Positions 28,740-42,179 of a DNA stretch of 64,000 bases are shown here, one piece after another. The stretch lies in assembly GCA_964020085.1 (NCBI GenBank), contig OZ026607.1, positions 18,876,106 to 18,940,105 of the forward strand, read 5' to 3'. This DNA comes from Micromussa lordhowensis (taxonomy: Eukaryota; Cnidaria; Anthozoa; Scleractinia; Lobophylliidae). Every line of letters begins with the position of its first letter. Within the stretch, counting starts at the first letter, position 1. The notes beneath the pieces were generated by a model. That model searched no databases. It had not been told where the DNA came from and saw only the letters and a program-made list of their open reading frames with translations. A program made the position numbers and the translations under genes.

Positions 28740-30140
28740 AAAAAATAAAAAAATAAACAAAAAACCCCAGTGTTAGGTCTCTCGAGAGCCCTTACTCGTG
28801 TCATATTCCTGCCGTTAGTGTTTGAAGAGTAAATTGAATTAAACACAATAAAACTCGTTTTAAGCTCAAGATGATAAATATCAAAATGCCACATACATAA
28901 ACGTGGTAGAAGTGAGAAGGCCGATTCGTTATATGAGCCCGAATTAGAACACAAAAATGTCTCACCAGTGCAAAAGAACGCGTTGAATCTGAAGACGTTG
29001 CTCTCTAAGGAGTCCTTTAGCAAAAGTCTTCTAAAGAGAGGATTATTTTTTTAGCTAAACTTATAGGAGAGATTTCTGAAATCTGCTTGCGGCCTACGCT
29101 TCAAAACGATCTTGAACCTTTGGCTAAGTGGGTCCACTTTTGTGTGGTTGACCTACACAACTGGCGTCTGTGGTATATAGTGATCATAAATTTGCATTTC
29201 CTCTTATTGAAGAGCAAGGATAATTGAGTAGAGCTCCAGAGTGTCTAAAGCAGCACTTTAGTGTGGCCGCAATTCATTATCGCGCCAACACGGAAACGAG
29301 CTATTGTTGTGGAGCAATTAATCAGTTATACGGTATTAAGGCCTTAAGACGAACTAAATCCTTACTACAATACCATCTTTCCGATCTTGTTTTCCTTTTC
29401 ACACCACACTCAATGCAAGACACTTTGAGTAGGCAAATATTAAAAGCCGGCCTGCCCCCTTGGAACATAATCATCCTGTGTTTTGCATAAATATCGAGAC
29501 GTGCCTGCTTGATCATGCACGTCGATCTTTTTTGCCACAAACAACGCAAACCAAACCTCCCTTTTACGTTTCTATTAGTGAATACAAGCCTGCGATTACA
29601 TCGACTGTGAGCCATACACAGGCAGTTGAGAAATACGCAGTTATCTGTTCCATCTCAACTGATATATAAGCCACAATCGCTAATTTTGAAATTCGTGCCA
29701 CAAGGAACGACTCCTCAAAAGCTCCAACAGTCTTTTTGCTAATGTTATGTTGAAGTTTTGTCATAATTGTGTTGACTTGATCATCAATTACAAAAGGGTA
29801 AAAAAAAATCAATTTTTATAAAACCCAACAAATGTTATTTCGAGTACGGTTACAAACAATAAATATGGTGTAACGAAAATAGTGAAGACGCCAAATTTAA
29901 TACAAAATCAATTTTAAAGATTAAAGTTATATTTATGAGTAAATTCTGCCTGAGGATATATCTTTATAAAAGGAGTAACCTGGAATCGGGAATCATTTTA
30001 ACAATGTGCTAATGGAAATTGATGGTTTGATGACCTGGAGTGATCTTTAAGGGCAGCTAAGAATTATCAATCATATTTCCGCCATCTCAGTGAGGTATTA
30101 GTGTACAGTTATATAATGATCTCGTTACCTCTTGGGAAAT
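28740..30140. other. Upstream flank of the GPCR gene
   Basis: It should contain the GPCR promoter and any non-coding first exon, but neither can be placed. Open frames here (for example 29224-29490 and 29322-29615) overlap on opposite strands and show no domains. Confidence 0.35.
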
Positions 30141-30430
30141 TTCATTTCAAAAAGTTACATTGTTTGAGGTCAGTATGGCGAAACACTCGAATAAGAAAAT
30201 TGATATTATGGGGAACTAAACTAAACAATTTAACATAAGGTACAAACATATCTGTTCCAAGTAATGCAATTGACAGATGATAAATTTCATATCAAAAAGT
30301 TGCATTGTTTGAGGTCAGTATCGCGGAATACGGGAAGAAGAAAATTAATATTACGGGGAACTAAACTAAACTAAGCAATTTGAAGGCAAGTTAGAAACAT
30401 ATATCTTCCAAGTAATGCAATTGACAGATA
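30141..30430. repeat. 144-base unit, two tandem copies
   Basis: Copies start at 30141 and 30285. Shared blocks in order are AAAAAGTT.CATTGTTTGAGG, GGGGAACTAAACTAAAC and AAGTAATGCAATTGACAGAT. The copies differ at scattered bases, so the duplication is not very recent. Confidence 0.85.
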
Positions 30431-32167
30431 GGGAATGTCAGGAAACTAAAAACATTGCGGCTTTTTAAAAGGTGATTTCTTTGGTCCTTATCATATATAA
30501 ATGTGTTGTTAATTCACCCAAATAACTGATGAACAACGAAGTATGGCCAAGAGGAGTGCAAATTTATACCAATACAACTTTGTTTTGATGTGGAACAATT
30601 TTTGCATTCGTAAAAGAAATTAACAGATGATTTCAAATTTTTAGAAATTAACGCTTCATGCGTTGTATAATTAGGATATTTTAAGGAATACTTTGCGTAA
30701 TAAATAGAAGATTTCTTATCTTGGAGTTAACGTCCTGATAACGAACATTAAATGTAACAAACACAATTTTTGGCACAAGTAGCAATGTGTGTGATAAATC
30801 TTCAAGTAAAAAAGGAAAATCGTAAGTGAGAAGGGTTTTATTACCAGTCCTATTGATACAACTTAGATTAAGATTCTTTCCAATAACTTTTCACTTAAAA
30901 ATATATTAAATATTTTCATAAACATGACCAAACATGACTCAGAAAAAAAACCTTGCACTGCAACTGAATCGATTGGTTTAGTTTCGAAATTTTGGTTTCT
31001 CGTATTCGTTTTATTCGTTTCTCAGCCATTGCTTTTATACTGAAATGCTGTTTGCATAAGGTTTGTTTGTAACATCTGAATTTCCGGCGTTTTGGCAATA
31101 TGTCGAGGCCATTTAGCGGAATATAAGTGGAAAAAATAATAATAACTGATACCAAGATATCTTTCATCGAAATTAACTTTGCAAATTCTACAAATCGTTG
31201 TTAAAATATATATTAGCAGGATATGAAAATGACCCCACGAATAAAGATGTCAATAAATTTCTCTTCTAATTAAAAAGAAACATTAGAACGTTACTAAGAT
31301 ATAATACTTCATGCATGTAGTTGAACGCAAATGTTTACAGTCTATCGGTTCGTGAATTATTTGTCTTTTGGAAAAGTGGGCTCTTTAAACCGAAGGCAAA
31401 TATTACAAGGGGGATGTTATTGCCGTAAACGAATAGGGCTCTGACGACAACAATATGATTGTCATAAACTACAAAATCCTGTTAAGCCTAATTTGATCTT
31501 TAATTGTCACCAGAGATAAATGTATCCTACTTATCTGGGCTGAAATCATCTGATGAAGACCCAAGCCATATTACACGATCATACCTGATATCAGTCTTTC
31601 TTCCCATATCAGCATTTTGTTCCCATACCACGCGTCATTACCTTAGCCGGGCAATTATTTTCTCACCGCGACAACAAACGCAGGGCGTTTATCTTTACTT
31701 TTCTTCTAAAATAAGTATACAATGTTTCATGTAATACTGTGTCTCCGATTGTCGACAACTTTGATGTATAATCTTACAGTGCAAACAGTATATAAATATG
31801 AGACAAGCCGTTTGTCTGATTCTAAATAACAGAGGCTACTTATATCTACGTAACGACCGCCAAATTAACCTATTTGCCGTTTTGATTGCACTAAATGACA
31901 AAACGTTGCTAAACATAAAGAGTTTTATGGAAGCCATCTTGAAATTAGCGTCAAACAAAAAATGGCAAACACAGTTTTACCTCTCGCCTAAATTTGCCAA
32001 GTCCAATACCAAGTCGTAGTTTAGAATCATTTTAAAGTTGCAAAGGCAATTATCCTGAATAGAGATACATTGCAATAGTGAAAACGTCTGTTATTTGAGG
32101 TAAAATCAATTATTGTGACGTTCTTGACCAGCAATATGGCGGCAACACTTATCGTCACCAATTTATC
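30431..32167. other. Intergenic spacer
   Basis: AT-rich. Short ORFs have no domain content. No repeat with definable ends is seen. Confidence 0.4.
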
Positions 32168-32426
32168 GAAAACAAAAAATTGCAATATTTTGGTGGCATG
32201 TATCCAAATACGTGAAACAATAATTTCTTTGCGTTTGAGTAGAATGCATGAAAACAACAGCCTCAAAAGAAGAAAACGTTAGATTTCAGATTTTTAGATT
32301 TTCTTGAAAACAAAAATTGCAATATTTTGGCTGTACGAAACTCGACAGTTCTAAGGTCTGAAGCAATAATTTCTTTAAGTTTGAAGCAGAATGTATCGAA
32401 CCAACTGTGTGAAGAGCGTTAGATTT
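32168..32426. repeat. About 137-base unit, two diverged tandem copies
   Basis: Copies begin near 32168 and 32305. Both contain AAAATTGCAATATTTTGG, CAATAATTTCTTT.GTTTGA and CGTTAGATTT in the same order. Confidence 0.75.
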
Positions 32427-33362
32427 AAAATTTTCATAACTTTACAAGGCAAACCATGTCTAAAGATAGATACAACAAGGCAGCGTGGATTGAATGACGA
32501 TCAATAATAACCGTTTAAGTTCTGAATACCGAAACATATTAAAATTTAATTAATCATAGACTAAAAGAACTGTTTTCCAGACCGCTGAAAATTTTTTCAA
32601 CATCTGTTTTTTTTTTAATTTTTTTTTTATGAGGAGTCATCTCAACACAATTTAACGAACTATATTAGGAATCGACGGATCTCAAAAACGGCTGGAATAA
32701 TTTGAAAATGGGTTACGTAAATTGTCCGTCCTGTTGGGTTTTTCATTTTTTGTTGTGTGAGTTTTTGCCCGTATATGAATATTGAGCACGTACTCAATTT
32801 CAAATTTAGTTTTAATGAAAATTTCAATCGTTACTTACAAGTTAAACAAGAGCTTACAAAACTGTGAAGATAAAGCATTCAATCAGTTCAGTGCTGTGGA
32901 AAATAAAGGCATTTCCTAGTTACCGGAGAGAAGGCGAAATAATTCTTAAGAATGAGGTATGTTTTACTGGTATATGACGTCGAATGAGTCTTGTGTTCGC
33001 TCTATGTCATTTCATCAGCTGCTTTAAGTCAAAGTCAGCGAACGATTACGATAAAATGCCATTTCTGGCTAGTTTGCTCTCAAAGTACCATCCCAGAGAA
33101 CAATCAAATAAAACTGTTCAATTTTTGTGATTGATTACGATTATTATAAATTAATGATTTCGAGTCAGAAAATGATGTTGTTCATATTACATTGTACACA
33201 AAGAAAATAGTTTCTATCTCAATTATTTACAACTTTAAAATCTGGAGAACTGGCTAGAAAATCTTAGGATTAATTCAGCTCCAGGCTTTACCAAGTACAA
33301 ACAAAAAAATGTTATCTTCTCTCTATCTATATCAGTGTATGTATGTACAGGGCAAATAAAGG
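32427..33362. other. Intergenic spacer
   Basis: AT-rich with T and A homopolymers near 32,608-32,630. Nothing else seen. Confidence 0.4.
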
Positions 33363-33391
33363 TGTGTTGTTGTTGTTGTTGTTGTTGTTGT
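33363..33391. repeat. (GTT)n microsatellite
   Basis: About nine uninterrupted GTT units. A minus-strand ORF reading them as glutamines is not a credible gene. Confidence 0.9.
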
Positions 33392-36063
33392 AAGTACTGC
33401 GAAAATGCAAATATATTCTCGTATATACCTTTCATATTTATCAAACATGTATTTTCACCACTTGGTTTATTAGTAAATATGACGGTATATGGAAGTTTGC
33501 GCTAGAACGGTTTTCGTCAAGTCACGTACGAAAAACCTCAACTGCCAAACCGCAGAATAACCTTTACACAATTTGATCTAAAAATTCAATTAAAACTAAC
33601 TCAATCAACAGAACAAAAAAGTGAACGGAAATTTAAATTCACTTTAAATTAACAAATTAATTAAATTCCCTCCCTCCTTACCAGAATGAAAGGAAATATA
33701 AAAAAATATAAAGCGTACATAGGACAGGATTTTCAATTTTTTGTCTTTTACGTTCGTTCTGTTTCGTTTTAATTAGTTCACCGCGAAAAGCTTATCTTGA
33801 ATAGGATGAACAAAATCTACATTTGAAGACACCAAATACCTCTGGATATCAAAACACTGTTTGTACAAATTGCAGATCGACAAATTCGGCACAAACAAGT
33901 TTAGACAATCGAAGATATAATTCTCTTCAAGTATCTGCTTTTTAAAATGACGTTACATCAATCTTAAAACGATAGATTGGTTGATTGAAGGAGAAAACCT
34001 GTATAAAATGCGCTATCCCTCAAGAAGGAGCAACTATACGAGTGTATTTAAAATGAGATTTGTCTAACCTCAGATGAAATGTGATCTTCTTGTGAGCATT
34101 GCTGCTGGGTTTTCAGGCTGTTGTCCGCATGTGATGTTGCAACAGATACTACAAGCAGTACACAGGGAGATCCAGCTTCGATGATTGGCTAAACTGCGCT
34201 TTGGTGGATGTGACTAGCCCTTTATTTATAAGCATATGCCATATGGTCCACTTACAATAAATGCATTTTGAACGAAATGATTAAATTAGTATGTGACATG
34301 ACCCCTTGGAATGACGCATTCGGCGTTTTTAACGAGTGCAATTACGTATTTCAGTCTCTGTCGTGTTTCTTTCTTCTTTTTTTTTTGGAAGATTGCGTCA
34401 CGTACAAGTCATGAGCGGAATCACCCATCACCTCGTTTGTTATCACTTTCTTTTGTTTAATAAAGGATAAATAAAATAAATCAACTTTATAAAGGTGTGA
34501 ATAAAACTGATCCTTCATTCCTCCATGTTGGAACGCTCCCGGTGTACGTAACAAGTTACGTGACTGGTTTAAGTGACTGGTAAGTTTTAAGTGACTGGTT
34601 TAAGTAGGCCTTTCCACAAATATTACGTAAAATCACCCAAATATATTTCTCTGAAATTCTCAAAAAAATTCGAAATATCTCAAAACATTTTCTAAATATC
34701 TCAGAAAAACCCTCCAAATATCTCTTATTTTGTTTTAAAAATTAACCCACTTTGAATCACCTCCACTTAGGCGAAAATTTCCAAACTTTCCTTGCAGTAG
34801 TAGGAGTTGAGAAAATCATTCAAGCACTTTGATGTTACAAGTATCCACCATGCACGTTGTGGAAGATTGCTGGTTTAGCGCTTTTAGTGATGTAGAATAC
34901 GTTTTTTGAGTGGGAATTGAACTGGATTGTTTCTGACATGAGTTTCTGAGTATTATTTCAAGAAAATAGCGGGAAAATCATTGGGCTGAGCCCAAAAAAG
35001 CTTCAAATATTTCTTAATATCCCTTAATTTTTAAATATCCCTTGATTTTTAAATAATCAATAGTTTTGAGTTTCTTTATCAGTTTTGGTGACTTTCCGGC
35101 ATCACGAAACTTTATAAATAAATCCAAGATGGCGGCTGTTTGAAAATCATGGCGTAATTTCCACGTCACGTAATTTCATGTCATTATCTCATGATATTGA
35201 TGATCTGGACGGCGATATGTTTTGCGATGCAACGAAGCCACCAAGTTTTATTTTTGTAGCTTTATTTACTGACTAACAATTAATTTTAGCAAAAGTTGGT
35301 CTTCTAACAAACCTAAGAGAATCATACAGCCACAAATGCACGCGCACGCGCATCCGAGAAACTAGTCCACCTTCAAAATGGGCTGTTTTCTGATGAAACC
35401 CATTTTGTTTATGTTTTTATTGAATTAAAGGAAAATTCTAGAACTTCTTAGACAACTTTTTTTTTAAAAAAAAATTTAATTCAATAAATGACGAAATAAA
35501 AAAACTCATTAAATCTTAAAGAATTTACTTCCAAATTGAAATCCACGTTCTTGGATAAGAGTGCTAACGCTTGCTCTTGCTTCTGTTGTTGCTGCGCTGC
35601 TTTTTATCTTAAACGCATGGTTCAATTATAAATTCTGTATTTATTTATTTAGTTTCAGTTTCAATATTTTTGTTCTGCCATTGACAGTTTACATTCTAGT
35701 TTTTTACTCCTTTTCTTAAGGCTTTCCTTTAAATAAGCAAAATAGCTTCCTGGACTGCCTGCCAAATGTATGATAACTATATGTAATTAAGTACTATAAT
35801 TTATAAAAGCAAATAAAAAAATTAAATTAAATTAAATGAACTTTGCTCGATGCGACTATGAAATTCACTGAGTAGAATAACTATGAAAATTTGCTTATAA
35901 ACTATCCATTCTTGTGTGCACATTTAACTTAACAGAAGAAGGATTTTTCCTTCTTCTCAACGAAACGATGAAATGCAAGCCCCAATCCTTCAATGGGTCA
36001 AAGGTCTCCTTAAACGTCCATTCAAAGAGAATAGAGTGCTCCTTGGTAAAGTCAGGCATGTAC
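33392..36063. other. Intergenic spacer
   Basis: AT-rich. It includes short repeated phrases (AAGTGACTGG at 34,558-34,606; AAATATCTC variants at 34,640-34,735; AATATCCCTTAATTTTTA-type at 35,020-35,055) and simple AAATT runs near 35,820. No gene seen. Confidence 0.4.
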
Positions 36064-36067
36064 TTAA

Positions 36068-36398
36068 GGTGGCTGGAAACAGTTTCCAGTACTTTCCAAG
36101 ACTTAGAGTTTGATGGGTCATTATAACCACTCTATATCAGTTGATACCACAATCATGGTATCAAAAAACTGCCCAATTATTGGTGAATAAGTTGCTGTCA
36201 ATTTTGTGGCTCAATAGATTACCATAGCAACAATATGACCTGGTAAACACACCCTTAATGTTAGCTTTAAGCAACTTGTTCACCAATGATTGGGCAGTTT
36301 TTTGATACCATGATTGTGGTATCAACTGATATAGAGTGGTTATAATGACCCATCAAACTCTATGGCTTGGAAAGTACTGGAAAATGTTTCCAGCCACC
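36068..36398. mobile_element. 331-bp foldback element flanked by TTAA
   Basis: Arms of roughly 130 bases: GGTGGCTGGAAACAGTTTCC, then GAGTTTGATGGGTCATTATA, ACCACTCTATATCAGTTGAT on the left, inverted on the right to end CCAGCCACC at 36398. TTAA abuts both ends (36064-36067 and 36399-36402). The central 50 bases are unique. It is a TTAA-target MITE; the superfamily is not proven. Confidence 0.8.
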
Positions 36399-36453
36399 TT
36401 AAATGGAAAATATCTTCTATTTAATTTTATAATTTGTCCTCTAATACTGAAAC

Positions 36454-36505
36454 TTATTATATGGCTAGCTCCGCGAGCGGGCAAGATGAATCAAATCCTG
36501 CGCTG

Positions 36506-36536
<31 letters not shown>

Positions 36537-36602
36537 CATCTTGCCCGCTCGGGACTACCCGCCTTGTCCCGCAAGAAATATTCCCCAAAAGCCATATAAT
36601 AA
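36454..36602. mobile_element. Short MITE, GC-rich core
   Basis: The ends TTATTATATGGCT and AGCCATATAATAA are inverted. The core holds CCCGAGCGGGCAAGATGG (near 36,516) against CCATCTTGCCCGCTCGGG (36,536). It has no coding capacity. The GC-rich core stands out from the AT-rich surroundings. Confidence 0.75.
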
Positions 36603-36608
36603 ATCCTT

Positions 36609-36760
36609 TATTGACCAAGCTTGTTTGGTCAAGATGGCTTGATATTGGCCTCGTTCTTTTTTTGCGTGTTTATGGACCTCGACTCCGTCTCGGTCCATAA
36701 ACACACAAAAAAAGAACTCAGCCAATATCCAGCCATCTTGACCTCACACTTGGTCAATAA
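36609..36760. mobile_element. 152-bp palindromic MITE, seven bases from the previous one
   Basis: The left arm TTATTGACCAAGC, GGTCAAGATGGCT, ATATTGGC, GTTCTTTTTTTGCGTGTTTA, TGGACC is inverted in the right arm, ending TTGGTCAATAA at 36760. It is non-coding. Confidence 0.8.
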
Positions 36761-37970
36761 CCCATACATATTGATGTACCCATAGCCGCTAGAATTAATA
36801 AGTCGTGGTTCTTTTTTTGAACATTCCATCCTAAATAGTTTGGACTTGTAGAATAATGTGATATTATGGCAAGAAAATGGAAAAAAAAAAAGAAATCGCA
36901 CGTGCGTTGTCTATCTTGGTACATGTCTCCTGTATAAAACAACAAAGTAAAATCATGGGTTTATTGATAACGTGATTTGAAAACTTCATAATTGTTCTCT
37001 TTTCAGCTCAGGCCTTCCGTGAACCGAACATCATACATACATGTCAAGGTCAGAGGAAGGAGACACGAAGAGACAGACTAAACAGTTCGAAATTATCGGA
37101 AATGAGTCTTAACTGAACAAAACACCAATTTACTGTCTTCGTAACGTTACGCGTCATATTCATCGTTTTCATATTCTCTCGAACATGAATATTTTTAGCT
37201 TTTAAAACGAAAGCGAATTAATATATATGTGCCAATGTTGTTTGAGCTTTATTGAGTAATGCTAAACTGTGATTTAGCTCTGTAAGTAGTAGACTATGTC
37301 ACTAGCCATCGCAAAATTAAGCTAAGTAATAGTGCTGACAATATACAGTAGTGATGTCGCACTGAATTATCACGAAGCAGATGCAACAAAACTCGTGCAC
37401 AAAATTATTACTATTCAAATCCTGCACCCAATACGAGAGCTACAGTTTATAATTTAGAACTGCATCGGTCTGTTCCTAATGTAGACATTCCATAATTCCT
37501 CCGTAGTTAATAGGCATCTAAGTATAACACTGAACATTGTGGCGACTCCGTTTTATCGGCGTTAAGTAAGCGGAAAAAACCTCCTCTTAGCAGGACCATG
37601 CGTCCTTTTCGCACAGGAACTTAAAAGTAACTACTTGGTCAGCTTCTTTGTTAAATACTCTAAAAGAATCGATCAAAGCGAGTCAACAAACAAAGACTAA
37701 CGCGTACAAACAATGCAGAGTCAGTGAACTTGTTTCAAAACTTCAGAAATCAGGGTGCGATTGAATAGCGATCAGTGTTATGTTCAATTGGTGTAGGTGC
37801 GTGGGCAATTCAACTTTGATGTGCTGTGGACGGCCTTCTTGATTGAGTGCCCACACTGTGGAATCTACATTTCATGTATGTCAGGAAGGACGAGAGAGTA
37901 ATTTGCATTAAACTTTATTCTGAAACAAAAGGAAGTTTAGTTATTTTTATCACAGAGAAGTAAATAACTA
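36761..37970. other. Intergenic spacer
   Basis: No gene, RNA or repeat with clear ends seen. Confidence 0.4.
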
Positions 37971-38571
37971 GGAAATCTGAAAACCCGTAGTGGTGTGATT
38001 TTATATCATAACATCAATTACCTGTCATAAATTTCTTTGAGAGGCTAGTGTTTATCTCTATTTCACACTCAGCTACGAAGGTAGTTGAAGAGTATATGCA
38101 CTAAACAAATTCTAATTGATACGCACGAGTTTTTTTTTATTTTAAGACTCGTAAATATACAGGAAATCTGAAAGACCCTAGTAGCGTGATGTGATTTTAT
38201 ATGATTCATCGATTTTATGTCCCTCACACTCTGGTTTTAATCTCTATTTCACACTCAGCTACGAAGTAGACGAAGAGTAAATGCACTAAACAAATACTAA
38301 TCGATATGCACGAAGTTCTATCGTAGAGCTGTAAATAGGAAATCTGAGACACCATACTATTGTGATATGGTTTTATATGAGATGACGTCGATTTTATGTC
38401 ATAAATGTCCTTCAAACGCTGGTTTTTAATCTTAATTTCACAATAAGCTACAAAGTTAGACGAAGAGTAAATGCGCTAAACAAATAATAATTGATATGCA
38501 CGAAGTTTTATCGTAGAGTTGTCAATAGGAAATCTGAAACACCATACTAGTGTGATATGATTTGATATGAA
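37971..38571. repeat. Tandem array, three full copies and one partial of a 176-191 base unit
   Basis: Each copy begins GGAAATCTGA (37971, 38162, 38338, 38528). Inside come TGTGAT.TGATTTTATAT-like sequence, TTTATGTC, TTAATCT.TATTTCACA, CTA.GAAG-like sequence, AGAGTAAATGC.CTAAACAAA and GATATGCACGAAGTT.TATCGTAGAG. Copies 3 and 4 are most alike, which fits stepwise growth of the array. Confidence 0.85.
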
Positions 38572-40259
38572 TTTCACTGAGAACAAGAGTACCAAGGCTT
38601 TGACTTCGGCGAAGCTGCCAAATGCTTGCAGTGGTAAATCTCAGTTTGCGTATGATGTACATGTTTATCTAAGTTCTCGACTGAAGGCTGAAGTACTACA
38701 ATGAAACAGCCAGACTTTAATAAAGAATATAAAAAAAAAAACCAAAACCATTCAATTAAATTTCATTGCCGAATGAAACCTTCTTGAAATCTGCAGCGCT
38801 AGGTTGCAAATTGACCATTCATTTTTTGCAGTTGATTCCCAAAGACTGGTAAACAAGCATTATATACGTATTAGACTCCTCGTAACCTTACCTTACTTGA
38901 ACCGCTAGCCTGAACAGGCAAAGAAATCCGCTTAATAAATATAGCACTGTCGCTTTCCAAGTTAGCCAAGAATCTTTGACATTCGATTCCAACTACGTCG
39001 AAACACTTTCCAGTTTTATATGAGGTGGAGTTTATAAAACTTTCTTCAGCAAATAGTGACGGAGGCTGATTACGTGAAAGCTCTTGAGCAAAATGTTCTT
39101 GTATGTTTTTTTCCGCAGGCAGAATCGTTATGCAAATTGCTTTTCTTAATGGATGAGTGGGGGACAATTAAGGTAGGCAGCTAAGAGATTTCTGTCAGCC
39201 CGGACCACGGGAAGGTATTAGTTTACAAAGAATACAAAGTTTCTGCTCTATCCCAAACCGCTATTCAATAACAGAACTAAAAAATGTCTGAAAGCGTTCG
39301 TGTGTTGCGGAAAGTTAACTCAGTTGGCGATAGGAAATTAAAAACATCTGAGATACGCAGCGAATTATCATGAATACCATTCACGTCTGACAGTCTGGCG
39401 TAATGATTAAGTAGTTTACAAGCCTATTCTTCGCCTTGGGGAGCCTGTCATTTTCATTTACACAACGCCGAAACAAAACGTCGAAATCAAAACCGTAAAA
39501 AATTTCAAAATACACTCCCTTAAAATCATCCAGTGGCATGCGTAATGCATCACATTTGGAAGCTTACGCACCTTTCTGTGACAACTAATTTTACCCTGAT
39601 GTGGTCATTAACTCTATTTATGTTAAGGTGAGCTCATTGGAGTTTAATTTGAAATTTAAAAGCAGGGAAATGAGTCCGGACTGTGCAAATTGCTGAATAG
39701 GATAATCGAGAACGCACACCGCACATGACAATTGACGCACGCTTCACACAAAACATCCGTGTTCTATTTGCAATCATTTGTAACTTCCTGTGCGAGATAC
39801 CAAGATATTTATTGACATGCTTTACAGTTTTTCTGTTTTATTTTCGACCCAAAACATTTACAAATTTGGTAAATGTTCCCCCTAAACATGACAAACTTGC
39901 TATGGAATTACGTAGACGAAAAATCGTATTATAAAAAAAATGGAAATGATCTTCATTATTTTTAATTCACGAAATATGTTCTGTGGTTTCTCCAATTATT
40001 AGAAAATATGTGTTATTATCATTCGATGTATTTTTTCCTTTCTTTACATTGGCCGAGAGCCCACCACGTGACCTGCAAATAACTGCCTACAAATAATGGT
40101 CTGCTCATGCGTAGTACCGTCTAAACGTGTTTTGCTGCAAATAACATTCTGCTCATGCGTAGTTGGAACCACGTTCTCGAAAGAAAAATGGCAGACCTCT
40201 TCCCTGAGCTTCCAGGAAGTGATTAAAATATGAAAACAAACTTGGTGATCGAATGATAA
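38572..40259. other. Intergenic spacer
   Basis: An ORF at 39725-39934 reads a hydrophobic 69-residue frame with no family resemblance. No gene is called. Confidence 0.4.
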
Positions 40260-40411
40260 AACAATTGTTGAACTAGGGTATCGCAAAATATCGTGATTTG
40301 TCAGTGTCTCGCAGATCAATTATTTGCCTCAGCCTTCGGCTTCGGCAAATAATTGATCGGCTCGCCACTGACAAATCACGATATTTTGCTCAACCTCGTC
40401 CAATAATTGTT
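40260..40411. mobile_element. 152-bp foldback MITE
   Basis: Left arm AACAATTGTTGAACTAGGGT, GCAAAATATCGTGATTTGTC, GATCAATTATTTGCC. The right arm is the inverse, GGCAAATAATTGATC, GACAAATCACGATATTTTGC, ending CCAATAATTGTT. The loop lies in CTCAGCCTTCGGCTTCG. Confidence 0.8.
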
Positions 40412-42179
40412 AATTATTTTGCTCATGGATGACGTAGTCATTCCGTGGGTTTAGAAGGCAGTCCAATGGCACTCAATCACTCACTAACTCGATTCTGATT
40501 AATTTATTCATTAAAGTAGGATTAAACATTTTTCTCCTATCTCCCCGTTTTTGTCCCAAGGATTTCTGCCCAGATGTTTGGCTGGTTTTGTAGGGGTACT
40601 AGAAAGGTGTAAATTTATTCCACCAACATGACGTAACGCGGCACGGAGGTCGAAAGATGGTTTTTCGTTCGATCTGTTAAACAGGGACTCCTTCGTGGGT
40701 TGAAAAATGGGAAGTTATAACGCGAAGGAACACTAGCTGCGACAAATCGACATCGAAATCTTAAAGCGACGACACTTGCATCAAAATCTTAAAAGCTACG
40801 ATGTCTATCGACTGTGGTCCGTGGACGAATCGACGGAATCATTTAAAAATGTTTTAATGTCACCCGGAGGAGGAATGAAATAAATGCCGCGTCATCTGGA
40901 AGCTAAGGTAAACTTCTTTATTATGACTTTTGAGTACTAGTAATTAGATTCTTTCGTTCGGAAACTGCTCGACATAATGTTGAAATTTTCAACATTTTTG
41001 TTGAATCAATAGTTTGCTTGTCAGAGAGAGATGATACAAATCAGTTTCGTGAAGCTGACATGTATCAGCTTAAGATTGTACAGAGAGAGAAACACGGGAT
41101 TACGCGCCTTTACAGCGCCGAGCTACAAACAGCCAAACAAACTCTCACAACTTTAAAAAACTTGCGTTGATTAATCGTCTATGGAAGTGTAAAAAGGGCG
41201 AAAGATTGATGATCACCACTAATTCGCTCACAAAAATAGATCAACACGACGGATTCCGCCCGCCCCAGGAACCAATCAGATTGCAGGATATGTTGAATTC
41301 CGCCCGCTCACGAGCTGAGAAAAAGATAACATCATATATTTAATTTAGCTGGGTATGAAACTTAACATACCAAATAAATATCTTAATGTATCGAAGCCAC
41401 TCTTATAAAGAAACAGTCAGAACATTTATTGGCTTCCACTTGAGCTGTTGGAACTCATTCTTTGCAAAAGACATTGGTTTCAAGAATGTATAGTGGCTCT
41501 CCAAACTTCACGAATAATTACAGGGTTGGAAACACTTCATCCATGTAGTTTCTTAAAATTAAGAATGTCAACAAGCGAAATCCCCCTGAACTCACTACAT
41601 GTGTCAAAACATAACTCAGAAATGAACCTTTAGCTTTACAGTGGAAAGCAGAAATACAATTTCAACTTAAAATCAGCAGCTCCATATCATGTTCATATAC
41701 ATGAACAATACATGAACATATATACTTGCAGTGTAACATCAGTCCTTTATATTAGGACTACAATTAAATGAAACTTCTACACCCCATCATAAAGGAACGC
41801 AGAAATAGAATGTGTTAATCTGTCTCTGTTAATTAAATACAAATCTTGCAATGTGTATTTGAAGTAGAAGCTATCCTAACTGTCCCAGCTTATACCTGTT
41901 GAATTTTCATTCAAATCTTAAATTGGTTGTTATCATGCTTTACTTTAGTCTCCTAGCTTTAGACTAGCTTTTAGACTAGCTTTACTTTCACTACATGCGT
42001 GTCCTGCTGCTGTAAAGATTATGTTATTTATAACTCAGCAAAAAACGTATAATCTGCATGCATAGGAGACAGTTGGCTACAATGTCTCCTCTTAGCTTTT
42101 ATGTGCTACATTATGGTAGTCAGTATTTTGGTGGACTTGGCGACATTTAAAAAGAAAGAATTTGAAAACGCAGGCATTG
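40412..42179. other. Intergenic spacer
   Basis: A less AT-rich stretch at about 40,600-41,330 has no coding frame with a domain. ATTCCGCCCGC occurs twice (41,250-41,330) and may mark an old repeat. Confidence 0.35.

Noticed and set aside
33235..33444. Minus-strand ORF with a glutamine run
   Set aside because: The glutamines come only from the (GTT)n microsatellite.
37971..38571. CRISPR-like or satellite array
   Set aside because: Units are 176-191 bases with no spacers. It is a short tandem duplication in a eukaryotic genome.
39725..39934. 69-codon hydrophobic ORF resembling a membrane peptide
   Set aside because: AT-rich DNA readily encodes F, L and I runs; no family resemblance or gene context.
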